A stretch of DNA of 64,000 nucleotides, taken from assembly GCA_023227965.1 (NCBI GenBank), contig JALOCA010000006.1, positions 51,283 to 115,282 of the forward strand, in the 5' to 3' direction. The stretch is from Lentimicrobiaceae bacterium. Its GTDB lineage: Bacteria; Bacteroidota; Bacteroidia; Bacteroidales; JALOCA01. Positions 36,624-45,580 of this stretch are shown piece by piece (within the stretch, counting starts at the first letter, position 1; each line of letters begins with the position of its first letter). Made by a program: the position numbers and the translations under genes. Under the pieces are notes generated by a model. It did no database searches. It was given only the letters and a program-made list of their open reading frames with translations, and was not told the DNA's origin.

Positions 36624-36965
36624 ATGGATATCAGCTCCGGGGAACTAATTCTTATTTTTATGGCAATATTTCTCGTATTCGGTCCTAAAAAAATACCCGA
36701 ATTCGCCAGAAAGATGGGAAAAATTATGTTCGAGTTTCGCAAGGCTGCCAATAATATTACCAAAGAGTTTAACCAGGAAACCGGAGCCATAAAAGACGAA
36801 TTAAACGAAACAGAAAAAATTATCAGCGAACAGACAGAAAAAATTAAGGCTGAGATTACCAAAAGCAAACAAAAAATTATAGACAATTTAAAAACAGAGG
36901 ATAACAATACCCCGACATCCTCTGACGTTAATACAATTCACTCCACTGAAAACAATAATGTGTAA
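36624..36965 (+). CDS. twin-arginine translocase TatA/TatB-type subunit
   Basis: 113 residues from the ATG at 36624. One N-terminal helix with the glutamate of MDISSGELILIFMAIFLVF is followed by the FGPKKIPEFARKMGKIM hinge and amphipathic helix typical of TatA/MttA/Hcf106. A charged, coiled-coil C-terminus follows (EFNQETGAIKDELNETEKII). The FGPKKIPE motif and length fit TatA, though the longer acidic tail resembles TatB. An ATG 27 bases upstream is possible, but it would add residues before the helix that the family lacks. No tatC is adjacent. It is followed after 37 bases by the OmpA-family gene on the same strand. Confidence 0.88.
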   Translation: MDISSGELILIFMAIFLVFGPKKIPEFARKMGKIMFEFRKAANNITKEFNQETGAIKDELNETEKIISEQTEKIKAEITKSKQKIIDNLKTEDNNTPTSSDVNTIHSTENNNV

Positions 36966-37002
36966 AATTTGATTTACTTTGCACCTCTATACCTTGTTAC
37001 TT

Positions 37003-39456
37003 ATGAATCACAGGAAATTTATCTTTTGTATCCTCGCTCTCGTCATTCTTCCACTTGCCGGATTTTCCCAAAGCAAACTTGTTCAAAATGCCGATAACGC
37101 CTTTCGTAATCAGCGTTATACTTATGCTATCAATAAATATAAAAAGGCTTACACCAGGGTAAAACGAAACAAAGCGGAAAAAAACCGCATCTGGTTCCAG
37201 TTGGCTGAATGTTACCGCCTGACCAATGATATCAAAAAAGCCGAAGCTGCTTACCGCCGGTTAATTAAGGCAAATTACGAGGAAGAAAAACCCATCCTGT
37301 TACTTTATTATGCCGATATGCTTCGTATCAACAACAAAACAGAAGAAGCACTTTTGCAATATAAAGCTTACCAGGAAAAAGCGCCGGAAGACCCGCGTGG
37401 AGCCAATGGAGTACAGTCGTGTTTGCTTATAAACGAATGGAAAGACAAGCCCTCGAAATATGAAGTTGCCAATGTAAAAAAAATCAATACTAAAGAAGAT
37501 GACTTTTCTCCCTGTTTCATGGACGATAATTTCAATACGCTGATTTTTACTTCCTCACGCGAAGGTGCAGTAGGTAAGGAAACCGATGAATGGACAGGAC
37601 AAAGTTTCAGTGATCTCTTTGTTGCCCGAAAAGACCGCAAAGAAGAATGGGGCGCACCGGTTTTATTAGATAACAACGAAAATATTAATACCGAAGCCAA
37701 TGAAGGTACTCCTTTTATGAATGCCCGGTATTCTTCTTTGTATTTTACCCGTTGCCTGAACGATAAAAGCCGCAAATCGGGTTGCCAGATTTATATGAGC
37801 AAACGCTCAGGACGTAGCTTTGGCAAAGCCGAACTGGTTTCCATTGGCAACGATACTGTTTCTGTTTTTGGTCATCCTACCCTTAGCGGCGACGAACTTA
37901 CCATTTACTTCGCCTCCGACAAAACAGGTGGTTTCGGTGGCAGAGACATCTGGATGGCAAAACGCGAAAACAGTACGGGCGCTTTTGGCAGACCACAAAA
38001 CCTGGGTGCCTCAGTAAATACCCCCGGCGATGAGGTGTTTCCATTCCTGAGAAACGATACCATGCTATACTTTGCATCCAATGGTCATTCCGGAATGGGT
38101 GGATTAGACATTTTTAAAACTACCCTTGAGGGGAAAAAGTGGAGCAAACCGGTAAACCTGAAAACTCCGGTAAATTCCAGTTTTGATGACTTTGGAATTG
38201 TATTCGAACCTGATGCCGAACAGGGATACTTTAGTTCGTGCCGACAGGGCGGAAAAGGGCTTTCCGATATCTATTCCTTCATTGAACCTCCACTGATTTT
38301 TACCCTTGCCGGAACAGTGAAAGACGACCGTACTTTGCAATTTATGCAGGGAGTTTCGGTAAAACTTATCGGAAGCAACGGTTCTTCCCTCGAAACCAAA
38401 ACCGACCCCAAAGGCAATTATTCTTTCACCAAATCGCAGATTAAGCCCAATACAACCTACGAAATCACCGTTTCAAAACAAAATTATTTTACCGAAAAAG
38501 GAAAAGAAACCACCGTAGGATTGGAACGCAGCAAGGATTTTATCCACAACTTTGTTCTGAAACCCATTCCCGAAAAGCCCATTGTACTCCCCGATATCCT
38601 CTACGATCTGGCAAAATGGGACTTGAAACCACAATATCAGGATTCGTTACAGGGACTTATCAAAACACTCGACGAAAACGAAACACTGGTAGTTGAACTT
38701 GCCTCTCATACCGATAGCCGCGATACCGAAGAACGTAACGACATCCTTTCACAAAAACGCGCTCAAAGTGTTGTGGATTATCTGATACAACGCGGAATTG
38801 ACCCCGATCGGCTAATTGCCAAAGGCTATGGCGAACGCGTACCGCGAATACTTGATAAAAATATTACAAAAGATGGTTTCCTGTTTAAATCCGGCACCAC
38901 TCTTGATGAAACTTTTATTGAATCATTGAAAACTACCGAGGAAAAAGAAGCTGCACATGCCCTGAACCGTCGTACCGAATTCAAAGTGGTTAGCAAAGAT
39001 TTTGTTCCCAAACCCAAAAATGCTCCTTTAACCACCGAACAAAAAATTGATATTATCACTCAGCCCGATGTGAATACCGTTGCTATTAATATTTTACCCA
39101 ACAACAACATCGAAATCCCTTGTATTGTTGATGGTTTTAACCGGAAAATAATTTTCGAAAAAGCAGAAAAAGACTTAACTGTTTCACTCGAACAAACCTT
39201 GAAACTTCTTCAGGACGGAGCCATAGGCAAATCCGATTTCAAAGGAGATGCCGAAAAAATTCTTGCCGAAGGTAGCGTTGCCGATAAAGCTGTTTTCACG
39301 ATAAAAGAAATGCGTATAGGCGATAAAACCATCAACAATATCGAAGCCATTGTTAGCCACCGATTAAAAGTTCCGATGATGTTTGGTGAAACCATATTAT
39401 CTAAATTCAGCAACTTTACAATTGACGAAAAGAAAAAGCAACTGATTTTTAAATAA
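37003..39456 (+). CDS. PorE-like OmpA-family protein with C-terminal degenerate retropepsin domain
   Basis: 817 residues. A signal peptide (LALVILPLAGFSQ) is followed by TPR-like helices (~residues 25-150). A PD40/WD40-type propeller has repeated LYFTRCLND, IYFASDKTGGFGGRDIWMAK and LYFASNGHSGMGGLDIFK. A CarboxypepD-regulatory-like domain (SVKLIGSNGSSLETKTDPKG) and an OmpA peptidoglycan-binding domain (LVVELASHTDSRDTEERNDI, SQKRAQSVVDYLIQRGIDPD) follow. This order matches PorE of the type IX secretion system. Residues ~690-817 add a retropepsin-like domain (FTIKEMRIGDKTINNIEAIV, VPMMFGETILSKFSNFTIDE). Its catalytic DTGA/S motif is replaced by EKAEK at ~719-723, so it should be inactive. The PorE role is inferred. 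Confidence 0.82.
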   Translation: MNHRKFIFCILALVILPLAGFSQSKLVQNADNAFRNQRYTYAINKYKKAYTRVKRNKAEKNRIWFQLAECYRLTNDIKKAEAAYRRLIKANYEEEKPILLLYYADMLRINNKTEEALLQYKAYQEKAPEDPRGANGVQSCLLINEWKDKPSKYEVANVKKINTKEDDFSPCFMDDNFNTLIFTSSREGAVGKETDEWTGQSFSDLFVARKDRKEEWGAPVLLDNNENINTEANEGTPFMNARYSSLYFTRCLNDKSRKSGCQIYMSKRSGRSFGKAELVSIGNDTVSVFGHPTLSGDELTIYFASDKTGGFGGRDIWMAKRENSTGAFGRPQNLGASVNTPGDEVFPFLRNDTMLYFASNGHSGMGGLDIFKTTLEGKKWSKPVNLKTPVNSSFDDFGIVFEPDAEQGYFSSCRQGGKGLSDIYSFIEPPLIFTLAGTVKDDRTLQFMQGVSVKLIGSNGSSLETKTDPKGNYSFTKSQIKPNTTYEITVSKQNYFTEKGKETTVGLERSKDFIHNFVLKPIPEKPIVLPDILYDLAKWDLKPQYQDSLQGLIKTLDENETLVVELASHTDSRDTEERNDILSQKRAQSVVDYLIQRGIDPDRLIAKGYGERVPRILDKNITKDGFLFKSGTTLDETFIESLKTTEEKEAAHALNRRTEFKVVSKDFVPKPKNAPLTTEQKIDIITQPDVNTVAINILPNNNIEIPCIVDGFNRKIIFEKAEKDLTVSLEQTLKLLQDGAIGKSDFKGDAEKILAEGSVADKAVFTIKEMRIGDKTINNIEAIVSHRLKVPMMFGETILSKFSNFTIDEKKKQLIFK

Positions 39457-39509
39457 AACTATATTTTATTTTTTAACCATTAAGACACTAAGTTACACTA
39501 AAGTCATAA

Positions 39510-40679
39510 ATGCAAGGAGCTCTCAAATACAACCTTCGCGGCGTTTCGGCAAGCAAGGAAGATGTGCACGAAGCCATTAAAAACCTCGATAAAGGACTAT
39601 TTCCAAATGCTTTTTGCAAAATAGTTCCCGATTATCTTGCCGGCGACCCTGAATATTGTGTGGTAATGCATGCCGACGGCGCAGGCACCAAGTCATCGCT
39701 GGCATACATGTACTGGAAAGAAACCGGCGACCTTTCCGTTTGGAAAGGAATAGCTCAGGATGCAGTGGTTATGAATCTCGACGACCTTCTTTGCGTAGGC
39801 GCTACCGATAACATCCTGCTTTCGTCAACCATTGGAAGAAATAAAAACCTGATTCCCGGGGAAGTAATTTCTGCCATCATTTCTGGAACAGAAGAATTCC
39901 TGGAGAAAATGAGAAATTATGGCATAGGCATCTGGTCAACAGGAGGCGAAACAGCCGACGTTGGCGACCTGGTAAGGACGATAATTGTGGATTCCACGGT
40001 AGTTTGCCGAATGAAACGTTCAGAAGTGATTGATAACCGACATATTCAGCCGGACGATGTCATCGTTGGGCTGGCATCTGCCGGAAAAGCCGTTTACGAA
40101 AGCCAATACAATGGCGGCATGGGTAGCAATGGGCTTACTTCTGCCCGTCACGACGTATTTTCCAACGCTTTTGCAAAAAAATACCCGGAAAGTTTCGACC
40201 CCAATTTACCTTCAGAAGTGGTTTACACCGGTGGTAAAAATCTTACGGATAAAACCGAAGTGGATGGTATGGATGCCGGAAAACTGGTGCTCTCCCCCAC
40301 TCGGACCTATGCGCCGGTAATCAAAGAAATGCTGGGGAATTACCGTTCGCAGATCCACGGAATGGTACATTGCAGCGGCGGTGCGCAGACCAAGGTTTTG
40401 TATTTTGTGGATAATATTCATGTGATTAAGGATAATCTTTTCCCTGTTCCTCCGCTCTTTGCGATGATTCAGCAGCAGAGTACTACCTCATGGCACGAAA
40501 TGTACAAGGTTTTCAACATGGGACACAGGATGGAATTGTATGTTCCGGAAAATATTGCAGAAAGCCTGATTTGCATTTCCGAAAAATATGGTATTGCTGC
40601 TAAAATCATAGGACATTGCGAAAGCCATACAGGCAAAAAGCTGACAATAAAAAGCAAAAATGGAGTTTTTGAATATTAA
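39510..40679 (+). CDS. purM: phosphoribosylformylglycinamidine cyclo-ligase (AIR synthase)
   Basis: 389 residues in the Bacteroidota form, which has shorter variable loops than E. coli PurM. It contains YNLRGVSASKEDVHEAIKNL, VVMHADGAGTKSSLAYMYWK, the metal/ATP site AQDAVVMNLDDLLCVGATDN, and GIWSTGGETADVGDLVRTII. The C-terminal AIRS domain has VGLASAGKAVYE and IHGMVHCSGGAQTKVLY. It catalyses ATP-dependent ring closure of FGAM to AIR in purine synthesis. It is the first gene of a tight four-gene run with 12-, 9- and 3-base gaps to the following VOC, VOC and Nudix genes. Confidence 0.94.
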   Translation: MQGALKYNLRGVSASKEDVHEAIKNLDKGLFPNAFCKIVPDYLAGDPEYCVVMHADGAGTKSSLAYMYWKETGDLSVWKGIAQDAVVMNLDDLLCVGATDNILLSSTIGRNKNLIPGEVISAIISGTEEFLEKMRNYGIGIWSTGGETADVGDLVRTIIVDSTVVCRMKRSEVIDNRHIQPDDVIVGLASAGKAVYESQYNGGMGSNGLTSARHDVFSNAFAKKYPESFDPNLPSEVVYTGGKNLTDKTEVDGMDAGKLVLSPTRTYAPVIKEMLGNYRSQIHGMVHCSGGAQTKVLYFVDNIHVIKDNLFPVPPLFAMIQQQSTTSWHEMYKVFNMGHRMELYVPENIAESLICISEKYGIAAKIIGHCESHTGKKLTIKSKNGVFEY

Positions 40680-40691
40680 TTCCCATCCGAA

Positions 40692-41084
40692 ATGGTTCCA
40701 GTCTTTCTGAGTATTCACCACATTGCTGTCATCTGTTCCGATTATCAGAAATCCAAAGAATTTTATGTCAATATATTGAAGCTGAAAATTATTGCCGAAT
40801 TTTACCGTAAAGAAAGAAACTCATGGAAGCTGGATTTATGGGTAAATGATGATACTCAGATAGAATTATTCTCCTTCCCCAATCCGCCTGCACGACCAAG
40901 TTACCCGGAGGCAACCGGGCTGAGGCATCTTGCTTTTGCCGTGAAAAGCCTCGACGAATGGATTAATCATTTGAAAAATAATAATATTAACGTTGAACCA
41001 CCCAGAGTTGACGAATTTACCGGTAAACGTTTTACTTTTTTTGCCGACCCTGACCAGTTGCCAATAGAGTTGTACGAGCTATAG
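40692..41084 (+). CDS. VOC-family metalloprotein (YaeR/glyoxalase-like)
   Basis: 130 residues forming two babbb modules: LSIHHIAVICSDYQKSKEFY and GLRHLAFAVKSLDEWINHLK. The four metal ligands typical of glyoxalase-type VOC enzymes are visible: H in IHHIAV, E in TQIELFSF, H in LRHLAF and E in LPIELYEL. KRFTFFADPDQLPIELYEL is the YaeR-type ending. Role: probable metal-dependent lyase or epimerase, substrate unknown. It lies 12 bases after purM, and its link with purine synthesis is positional only. Confidence 0.85.
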   Translation: MVPVFLSIHHIAVICSDYQKSKEFYVNILKLKIIAEFYRKERNSWKLDLWVNDDTQIELFSFPNPPARPSYPEATGLRHLAFAVKSLDEWINHLKNNNINVEPPRVDEFTGKRFTFFADPDQLPIELYEL

Positions 41085-41093
41085 AATCCAAAG

Positions 41094-41477
41094 ATGGTAG
41101 AATTTATTTTATATGTTAAAAACCAGCAGTTAAGTAAAGATTTTTACCAAAAACTGCTTTCTGCCTCTCCGGTACTGGATGTGCCTGGAATGACGGAGTT
41201 TTTGCTTGAAAAAAATGTCAAACTTGGTTTGATGCCCGAGGATGGAATTCAAAAAATCCTGGCAAACCGGGTTCCTCATCCGAAAACGGGTAACGGAATC
41301 CCACGCTGCGAACTATATCTCTACGTTTCTGATCCCGGAACATATTTCAACAAAGCCATCCAGTTGGGCGCTACAGTCATCAGCGAGCTTTCGCCACGGG
41401 ACTGGGGCGACGAGGTAGCTTACTGTGCCGACACTGACGGTAATATTCTGGCTTTTGCAAAAAAAATTAATCCTTAA
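41094..41477 (+). CDS. VOC-family protein, probably non-catalytic or divergent
   Basis: 127 residues. It contains VEFILYVKNQQLSKDFYQKL, LEKNVKLGLMPEDGIQKIL, CELYLYVSDPGTYFNKAIQL and WGDEVAYCADTDGNILAFA, the bleomycin-resistance/dioxygenase VOC fold. Unlike its neighbour it lacks the histidine ligands at the strand starts, so metal binding may be lost. It lies nine bases after the first VOC gene; the two are not close duplicates. Function unknown. Confidence 0.8.
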   Translation: MVEFILYVKNQQLSKDFYQKLLSASPVLDVPGMTEFLLEKNVKLGLMPEDGIQKILANRVPHPKTGNGIPRCELYLYVSDPGTYFNKAIQLGATVISELSPRDWGDEVAYCADTDGNILAFAKKINP

Positions 41478-41480
41478 TAA

Positions 41481-41918
41481 ATGAAAACCGACCTGGTAGT
41501 TGCCGGATATATCATTGATGATGATAAAGTTTTGCTTATTCATCATAAAAAACTGGGGAAATGGCTCCCTGTGGGTGGTCATATTGACAAAGACGAAACC
41601 CCCGACCAGGCTTTAAAACGTGAAGTAAAGGAAGAAGTAAATCTCGAAATAGAAATTCTTTGCCCATCTCCCTTGCCGTCGGTTGGAAATGTTATCGAAA
41701 ACCTTGCTTTGCCATTTCATGTGAATGTACACCCTGTAAACGATCACTATCATTGCTGTTTTTATTATCTCTGTAAACCTGTTTTAGGCAATGAAGTAAA
41801 AATAAACCATGAATCGAATAGTTTCCATTGGTTTACCGTTGCCGAATTGCACGAGGAAATAGTCCCCGAAGATGTTCGCCTGCAATCACTCTTCGCATTG
41901 GAGCTTTTAAAAAAATGA
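41481..41918 (+). CDS. Nudix hydrolase
   Basis: 145 residues. The Nudix box runs from GHIDKDETPDQALKREVKEE through VNLEI. The REVKEE core is intact, but the last glycine of the consensus is asparagine. DDDKVLLIHHKKLGKWLPVG precedes it and HESNSFHWFTVAELHEEIVP follows. The family hydrolyses nucleoside diphosphates linked to other groups; substrate cannot be assigned. It is the last gene of the purM unit, three bases after the VOC gene. Confidence 0.9.
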   Translation: MKTDLVVAGYIIDDDKVLLIHHKKLGKWLPVGGHIDKDETPDQALKREVKEEVNLEIEILCPSPLPSVGNVIENLALPFHVNVHPVNDHYHCCFYYLCKPVLGNEVKINHESNSFHWFTVAELHEEIVPEDVRLQSLFALELLKK

Positions 41919-42043
41919 TTTCAAACATTTGATTAACCCAAATAAAAGCATTCGGAATAAAAATATTTAAGCAGGTATTGTTTAATTAAAAAAAAATAAC
42001 GTCCTTTGCAGTCCTTTTAAAAATCAAAGAAAAATATTAAGTC

Positions 42044-42283
42044 ATGGCAAGAATTTGTGCAATTACCGGCAAACAAATGATGGTGGGAAATAATGTTTCT
42101 CACTCCAACATAAAAACCAAACGTAGATTTTATCCCAATCTTCAAACCAAGAAGTTTTATATTCCCGAAGAAGATCAGTGGGTTGTATTGAAAGTTTCGG
42201 CTAAAGGGCTTCGTACCATTGATAAAAAAGGCATCAGTGCCGCTTTAAAAGATGCCGCCGACAAAGGATTGATTATTTATTAG
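42044..42283 (+). CDS. rpmB: 50S ribosomal protein L28
   Basis: 79 residues: ARICAITGKQMMVGNNVSHS, NIKTKRRFYPNLQTKKFYIP, and VSAKGLRTIDKKGISAALKD. This is the full L28 pattern. In many Bacteroidota rpmB is followed by rpmG; here a terminator follows directly, so rpmG is not in this unit. Confidence 0.97.
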   Translation: MARICAITGKQMMVGNNVSHSNIKTKRRFYPNLQTKKFYIPEEDQWVVLKVSAKGLRTIDKKGISAALKDAADKGLIIY

Positions 42284-42302
42284 TTTTTTATAATTTAGTT
42301 AG

Positions 42303-42333
42303 AAAAGCTGTTGCTCATGCAACGGCTTTTTTT
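42303..42333 (+). terminator. Rho-independent terminator after rpmB
   Basis: AAAAGCTGTTGC-TCAT-GCAACGGCTTTT: a 12-pair stem including one T-G pair, followed by a T run; 20 bases after the rpmB stop. Confidence 0.9.
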
Positions 42334-42368
42334 ATTTTTTACCCGTTCAGATTACATTACACTATAAA

Positions 42369-42407
42369 TAAAAAAAAGCTACCTCAGTCAGAAGTAGCTT
42401 TTTTTAT
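42369..42407. terminator. terminator for the convergent T9SS protein gene
   Basis: AAAAAAAGCTAC / GTAGCTTTTTTT stem around an 11-base loop, with A and T runs on both sides. It lies 19 bases beyond the minus-strand stop at 42426 and may also back up rpmB termination. Confidence 0.85.
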
Positions 42408-42425
42408 TATTAAATTTTATTGAAA

Positions 42426-43145
42426 CTATCTGGCAATAATTACTTTTCTTGTAACCACAATTTTTTGATTTTCTATCAGCGAAATATAATAAACTCCCGA
42501 AGGAAGATTGGAAACATTCATTGTAAACAGATTGGCATTTTGTGACAATTGCGATTGTTTTACCAGGGTTCCTGTAAGATTATATAACTTCACTTCTGCC
42601 TTCGAACTGTTGATATTATACTGAAGTTTAATAACTGAAGAGGCAGGATTGGGATACAAGGAGACAATAGCCGGCATCTCCTTTTCAGCTATTCCAACAT
42701 ATCCGGCAACAAAAACTACATTATAGCAAACCGAATCCAAAGGATTACGTTCGTTAAAAAACACATATTGTATAGTGTCGTAGCCAGGAATAGAATAAGG
42801 ATTCAAATCACCAGTAAAATAGAAAAAAGTGTCAGCAGCATTGATGGTAACAGGGTTTTCTGAAACATAAGTTGTGGTTCCATAACAAACATCCCAGCAA
42901 AAAGTGTTTTCGTGCCCTGTGGTTACATATTTCTCAACCTTTTTTACTTTAACATCAATGGCAGCACCTGAATTATTTGTAACCCAGATATATGATGACA
43001 TATATTCATTTGATGGAGGCCTTAGTATCACAATAGTTGAATTATTGGCAACAACTCCACTGCTGTCGGAAAGCGACAGGCTTTGTGCAAAAACAACTGC
43101 TGAAAGCAACACAACGGTGGAAAACAAGAGTACAAATTTTTTCAT
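42426..43145 (-). CDS. T9SS type A-sorted secreted protein, function unknown
   Basis: 239 residues. A signal peptide (FVLLFSTVVLLSAVVFAQS) is followed by a single beta-rich domain (~residues 22-150) with four cysteines (FCWDVCYG and further C). The type A sorting signal has VSLYPNPASSVIKLQYNINS, VKLYNLTGTLVKQSQL and LPSGVYYISLIENQKIVVTR, ending KVIIAR. The beta domain resembles small cohesin- or Ig-like extracellular modules, but I do not recognise it. It is exported through the inner membrane by Sec and the outer membrane by T9SS. Monocistronic, with its own terminator. Confidence 0.85.
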   Translation of the reverse strand: MKKFVLLFSTVVLLSAVVFAQSLSLSDSSGVVANNSTIVILRPPSNEYMSSYIWVTNNSGAAIDVKVKKVEKYVTTGHENTFCWDVCYGTTTYVSENPVTINAADTFFYFTGDLNPYSIPGYDTIQYVFFNERNPLDSVCYNVVFVAGYVGIAEKEMPAIVSLYPNPASSVIKLQYNINSSKAEVKLYNLTGTLVKQSQLSQNANLFTMNVSNLPSGVYYISLIENQKIVVTRKVIIAR

Positions 43146-43313
43146 AGGGAATATTAATATTAAAAATGAGAATAAATCTTTATAATTAAAACACCCTGCA
43201 AAGATATGGGAAAATCATATTTAAAAAATGAAATATATAAAATTTTTAGTGAGTGCTTTTTTTCTATAATTTTACACCGCAAAATAAGGATTTTTAACCT
43301 AAAATTTAACAAA

Positions 43314-45011
43314 ATGAAAAAAACAATACTCGTTGTTATAGTGATAATTGGAATATTCATTATTAACACAAAACCTGTTTTTAGCCAATCGCAAAGAATG
43401 GTATTGGCTGAAGAATTTACCAGTTCTACCTGCGGACCTTGTGCCTCACAGAATCCGGCTTTTGATGCATTGCTGCAAGCAAATCCTACAAAAATTACCG
43501 CTATTAAATATCACATGAACTGGCCTTCTCCCGGCAACGACCCCATGTATCTGCAAAATACTGTTGATAATGGTTCCAGAAAATCGTATTATTCTATTAA
43601 TTCTGTGCCAAATGTAAGAATTGACGGTATTTATTTAGCTGGCTCACCCAGTCAGGTTAATCAAAACACTATCAACAATGCCAATGCAGTACCTTCACCC
43701 TTTGATATTAATATCAATCAGCGTCTTTCTGCAGCTCAGGATAGTATTTATGTAACCATGTTAATAAAAGCCACTCAGGAAGTTAGTGGCACAATGGTAG
43801 CTCAGATTGCTGTTATTGAAAAACATATCCATTTCAATACTGCTCCCGGAACCAATGGAGAAAAAGATTTTTACAATGTTATGAAAAAAATGCTTCCAAC
43901 TGCTTCCGGAACACAACTTCCTTCATCCTTGTTACCTGGCGATTATGTTATTATTGAAAAATCCTGGAAATTGGAAAATGTGTATAATATTGACGAACTA
44001 TCGGTTGTGGGATTTGTACAAAACAATACAAACAAGGAAGTATTTCAGGCTGCAAATTCGTCAACAGACCCGATTGTTCCTTTATATGCCAATGATGTGG
44101 AAATGTTTGGAGTTAATAATGTGCTGGATAACGAATGTAATTCATTCCTGAATCCGGTAATGACATTACGGAATAACGGTAACCAGCCGCTTACTTCATT
44201 AGTCATCAAATACAGCGTTAATGATAGTGAAATTCAAGAATTTCAATGGACAGGAAATGTTCCTACCCTTGCCAAAACACAGGTTACCCTTCCTGAAATA
44301 AATTTCAATATGCAACAAGATAATGTTTTGCATGTTTATGGTGTTGAAACAAATAATATTGGGGACGGATACCCCAAAAATGACACTCTCGGTTTTGCTT
44401 TTGCACAGTCGCCAATAACCCAGGAAAAAGTTTTCCTCACATTGAAAACCGACGATTTTCCCGAAGAAACAAGTTGGGAAATTGTTGATAACAATAATAC
44501 TGTAATTTTTTCAGGAGCTAATTACACAAATGCAAACTACCTGTATCGCGACACCCTCGAACTACCCGAAAATGCATGTTATAAATTCATTATTCATGAT
44601 GCCGGCGGAAATGGTATCTGCTGCGACAACGGACATGGGGTTTATCAGTTGAAAACCGATGCCTCTGTCGAAATTATCGGTGGTGGTCTTTTCACAAATA
44701 TTGAAATGGCTGCTTTTGAAAAAGACAATTCGACTGGTATCCCTTTTATTGAAAACAATAATTTACATCTCACCGTTTTCCCCAACCCTTTTGGAAATTC
44801 TACTAACATTAGTTTCCAGGTTCCTGAAGGTAAAAAGGCTACCATTAGTGTATCAGATGTTTTAGGGAATATGATTCACAAAATTAATATTAATCACGAT
44901 ACACAAAAAACTATTGAACTCAATTGCTCTGACATGAAAGCCGGTGTTTACTTCTTTGTTCTCGAGTGCGAAGGAAAAACAGTTATTACTAAAGCTATTC
45001 TGCAACCCTGA
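43314..45011 (+). CDS. Omp28-like thioredoxin-fold protein with T9SS type A sorting domain
   Basis: 565 residues from the ATG at 43314; an upstream extension in the same frame lacks signal-peptide character. The signal peptide is IVIIGIFIINTKPVFSQ. The Omp28/thioredoxin-like domain starts LAEEFTSSTCGPCASQNPAF with a redox CxxC (CGPC), then ITAIKYHMNWPSPGNDPMYL and SVPNVRIDG. A middle Ig-like/CARDB region (~270-370) and a cysteine pair in AGGNGICCDNGHG follow. The CTD has LTVFPNPFGNSTNISFQVPE and MKAGVYFFVLECEGKTVITK. It is probably a surface lipoprotein or secreted protein with a disulphide-linked role; substrate unknown. Confidence 0.88.
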   Translation: MKKTILVVIVIIGIFIINTKPVFSQSQRMVLAEEFTSSTCGPCASQNPAFDALLQANPTKITAIKYHMNWPSPGNDPMYLQNTVDNGSRKSYYSINSVPNVRIDGIYLAGSPSQVNQNTINNANAVPSPFDININQRLSAAQDSIYVTMLIKATQEVSGTMVAQIAVIEKHIHFNTAPGTNGEKDFYNVMKKMLPTASGTQLPSSLLPGDYVIIEKSWKLENVYNIDELSVVGFVQNNTNKEVFQAANSSTDPIVPLYANDVEMFGVNNVLDNECNSFLNPVMTLRNNGNQPLTSLVIKYSVNDSEIQEFQWTGNVPTLAKTQVTLPEINFNMQQDNVLHVYGVETNNIGDGYPKNDTLGFAFAQSPITQEKVFLTLKTDDFPEETSWEIVDNNNTVIFSGANYTNANYLYRDTLELPENACYKFIIHDAGGNGICCDNGHGVYQLKTDASVEIIGGGLFTNIEMAAFEKDNSTGIPFIENNNLHLTVFPNPFGNSTNISFQVPEGKKATISVSDVLGNMIHKININHDTQKTIELNCSDMKAGVYFFVLECEGKTVITKAILQP

Positions 45012-45151
45012 TAAAGAATTTATAATGCAGATTGCAAAACAGGCACACGTTTTATCCGTAGTGCCTGTTTATTTTTTATCAAAAAAATTGAAAAAATAGT
45101 ACTGAGGATTATGTTTTTCAGGTAATTATTGACGACGACAAAAAATTGAAA

Positions 45152-45310
45152 TCATTTGTTCTTTTCCTTTTTGAATGCAAAAATAAGCATCAGCATTGCA
45201 AAAATTCCTGCTAAAACAGCTCCAAAAACATTCATCTGCTTTCCCAAAAGAATAATAAGCACACCGATCAGGCAGGCTGTTAAAAACATAATAAAACGAA
45301 ATGTAAACAT
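45152..45310 (-). CDS. small two-helix membrane protein
   Basis: 52 residues. Two hydrophobic helices are IMFLTACLIGVLIILLG (residues ~7-23) and VFGAVLAGIFAMLMLIFAF (~28-46). Between them is KQMN, and the tail is KKEKNK, so both termini are predicted cytoplasmic. Such small two-helix proteins are common in Bacteroidota, and the composition fits a real gene. The opposite-strand frames lack such organisation. No function is assigned. Upstream on its strand lies a strong hairpin (45368-45407). Confidence 0.6.
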   Translation of the reverse strand: MFTFRFIMFLTACLIGVLIILLGKQMNVFGAVLAGIFAMLMLIFAFKKEKNK

Positions 45311-45367
45311 AACTATTTGTTGTTGTCAAAATTCACAAAGCTAATTTCTGTAATGATACAGCATAAT

Positions 45368-45407
45368 AAAAAAGATGTCCGGATTCATGAATCCGGACAT
45401 CTTTTTT
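45368..45407. terminator. perfect 20-base-arm hairpin, terminator-like but without an assigned gene
   Basis: AAAAAAGATGTCCGGATTCA is followed immediately by its exact reverse complement, ending in six T on either strand. No plus-strand gene ends nearby (the last at 45011), and the nearest minus-strand gene starts 58 bases downstream. It could terminate an unannotated RNA on either strand or fold in the leader of the small membrane-protein gene. Confidence 0.75.
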
Positions 45408-45580
45408 AGCTGTATTATACTTAAAAACCTGATAGGAAATACACTTATCAGAGAATAATCTTTTACGAACATTCTCATTTAAAACTTTATTTTTCTTTTT
45501 TTTACATATAATTTTATATTTATTTGATATTACAAGCAATAAATTTTTGGCTTGTCGTTAAAGTAATAAAAGTAATTTAC

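Noticed and set aside
39457..39509. Repeat-like ACCATTAAGACACTAAG before purM
   Set aside because: Resembles a common Bacteroidota intergenic phrase, but a single short copy in this window is not enough to call a repeat element.
41590..41670. Inactive Nudix enzyme because of the Gly-to-Asn change in the box
   Set aside because: The catalytic REVKEE core is intact, and the changed glycine is not a metal ligand, so loss of activity is not supported.
45156..45344. 62-codon plus-strand frame opposite the small membrane protein gene
   Set aside because: It lacks the clean two-helix pattern and charged tail that the minus-strand frame has; it is the antisense of that gene.
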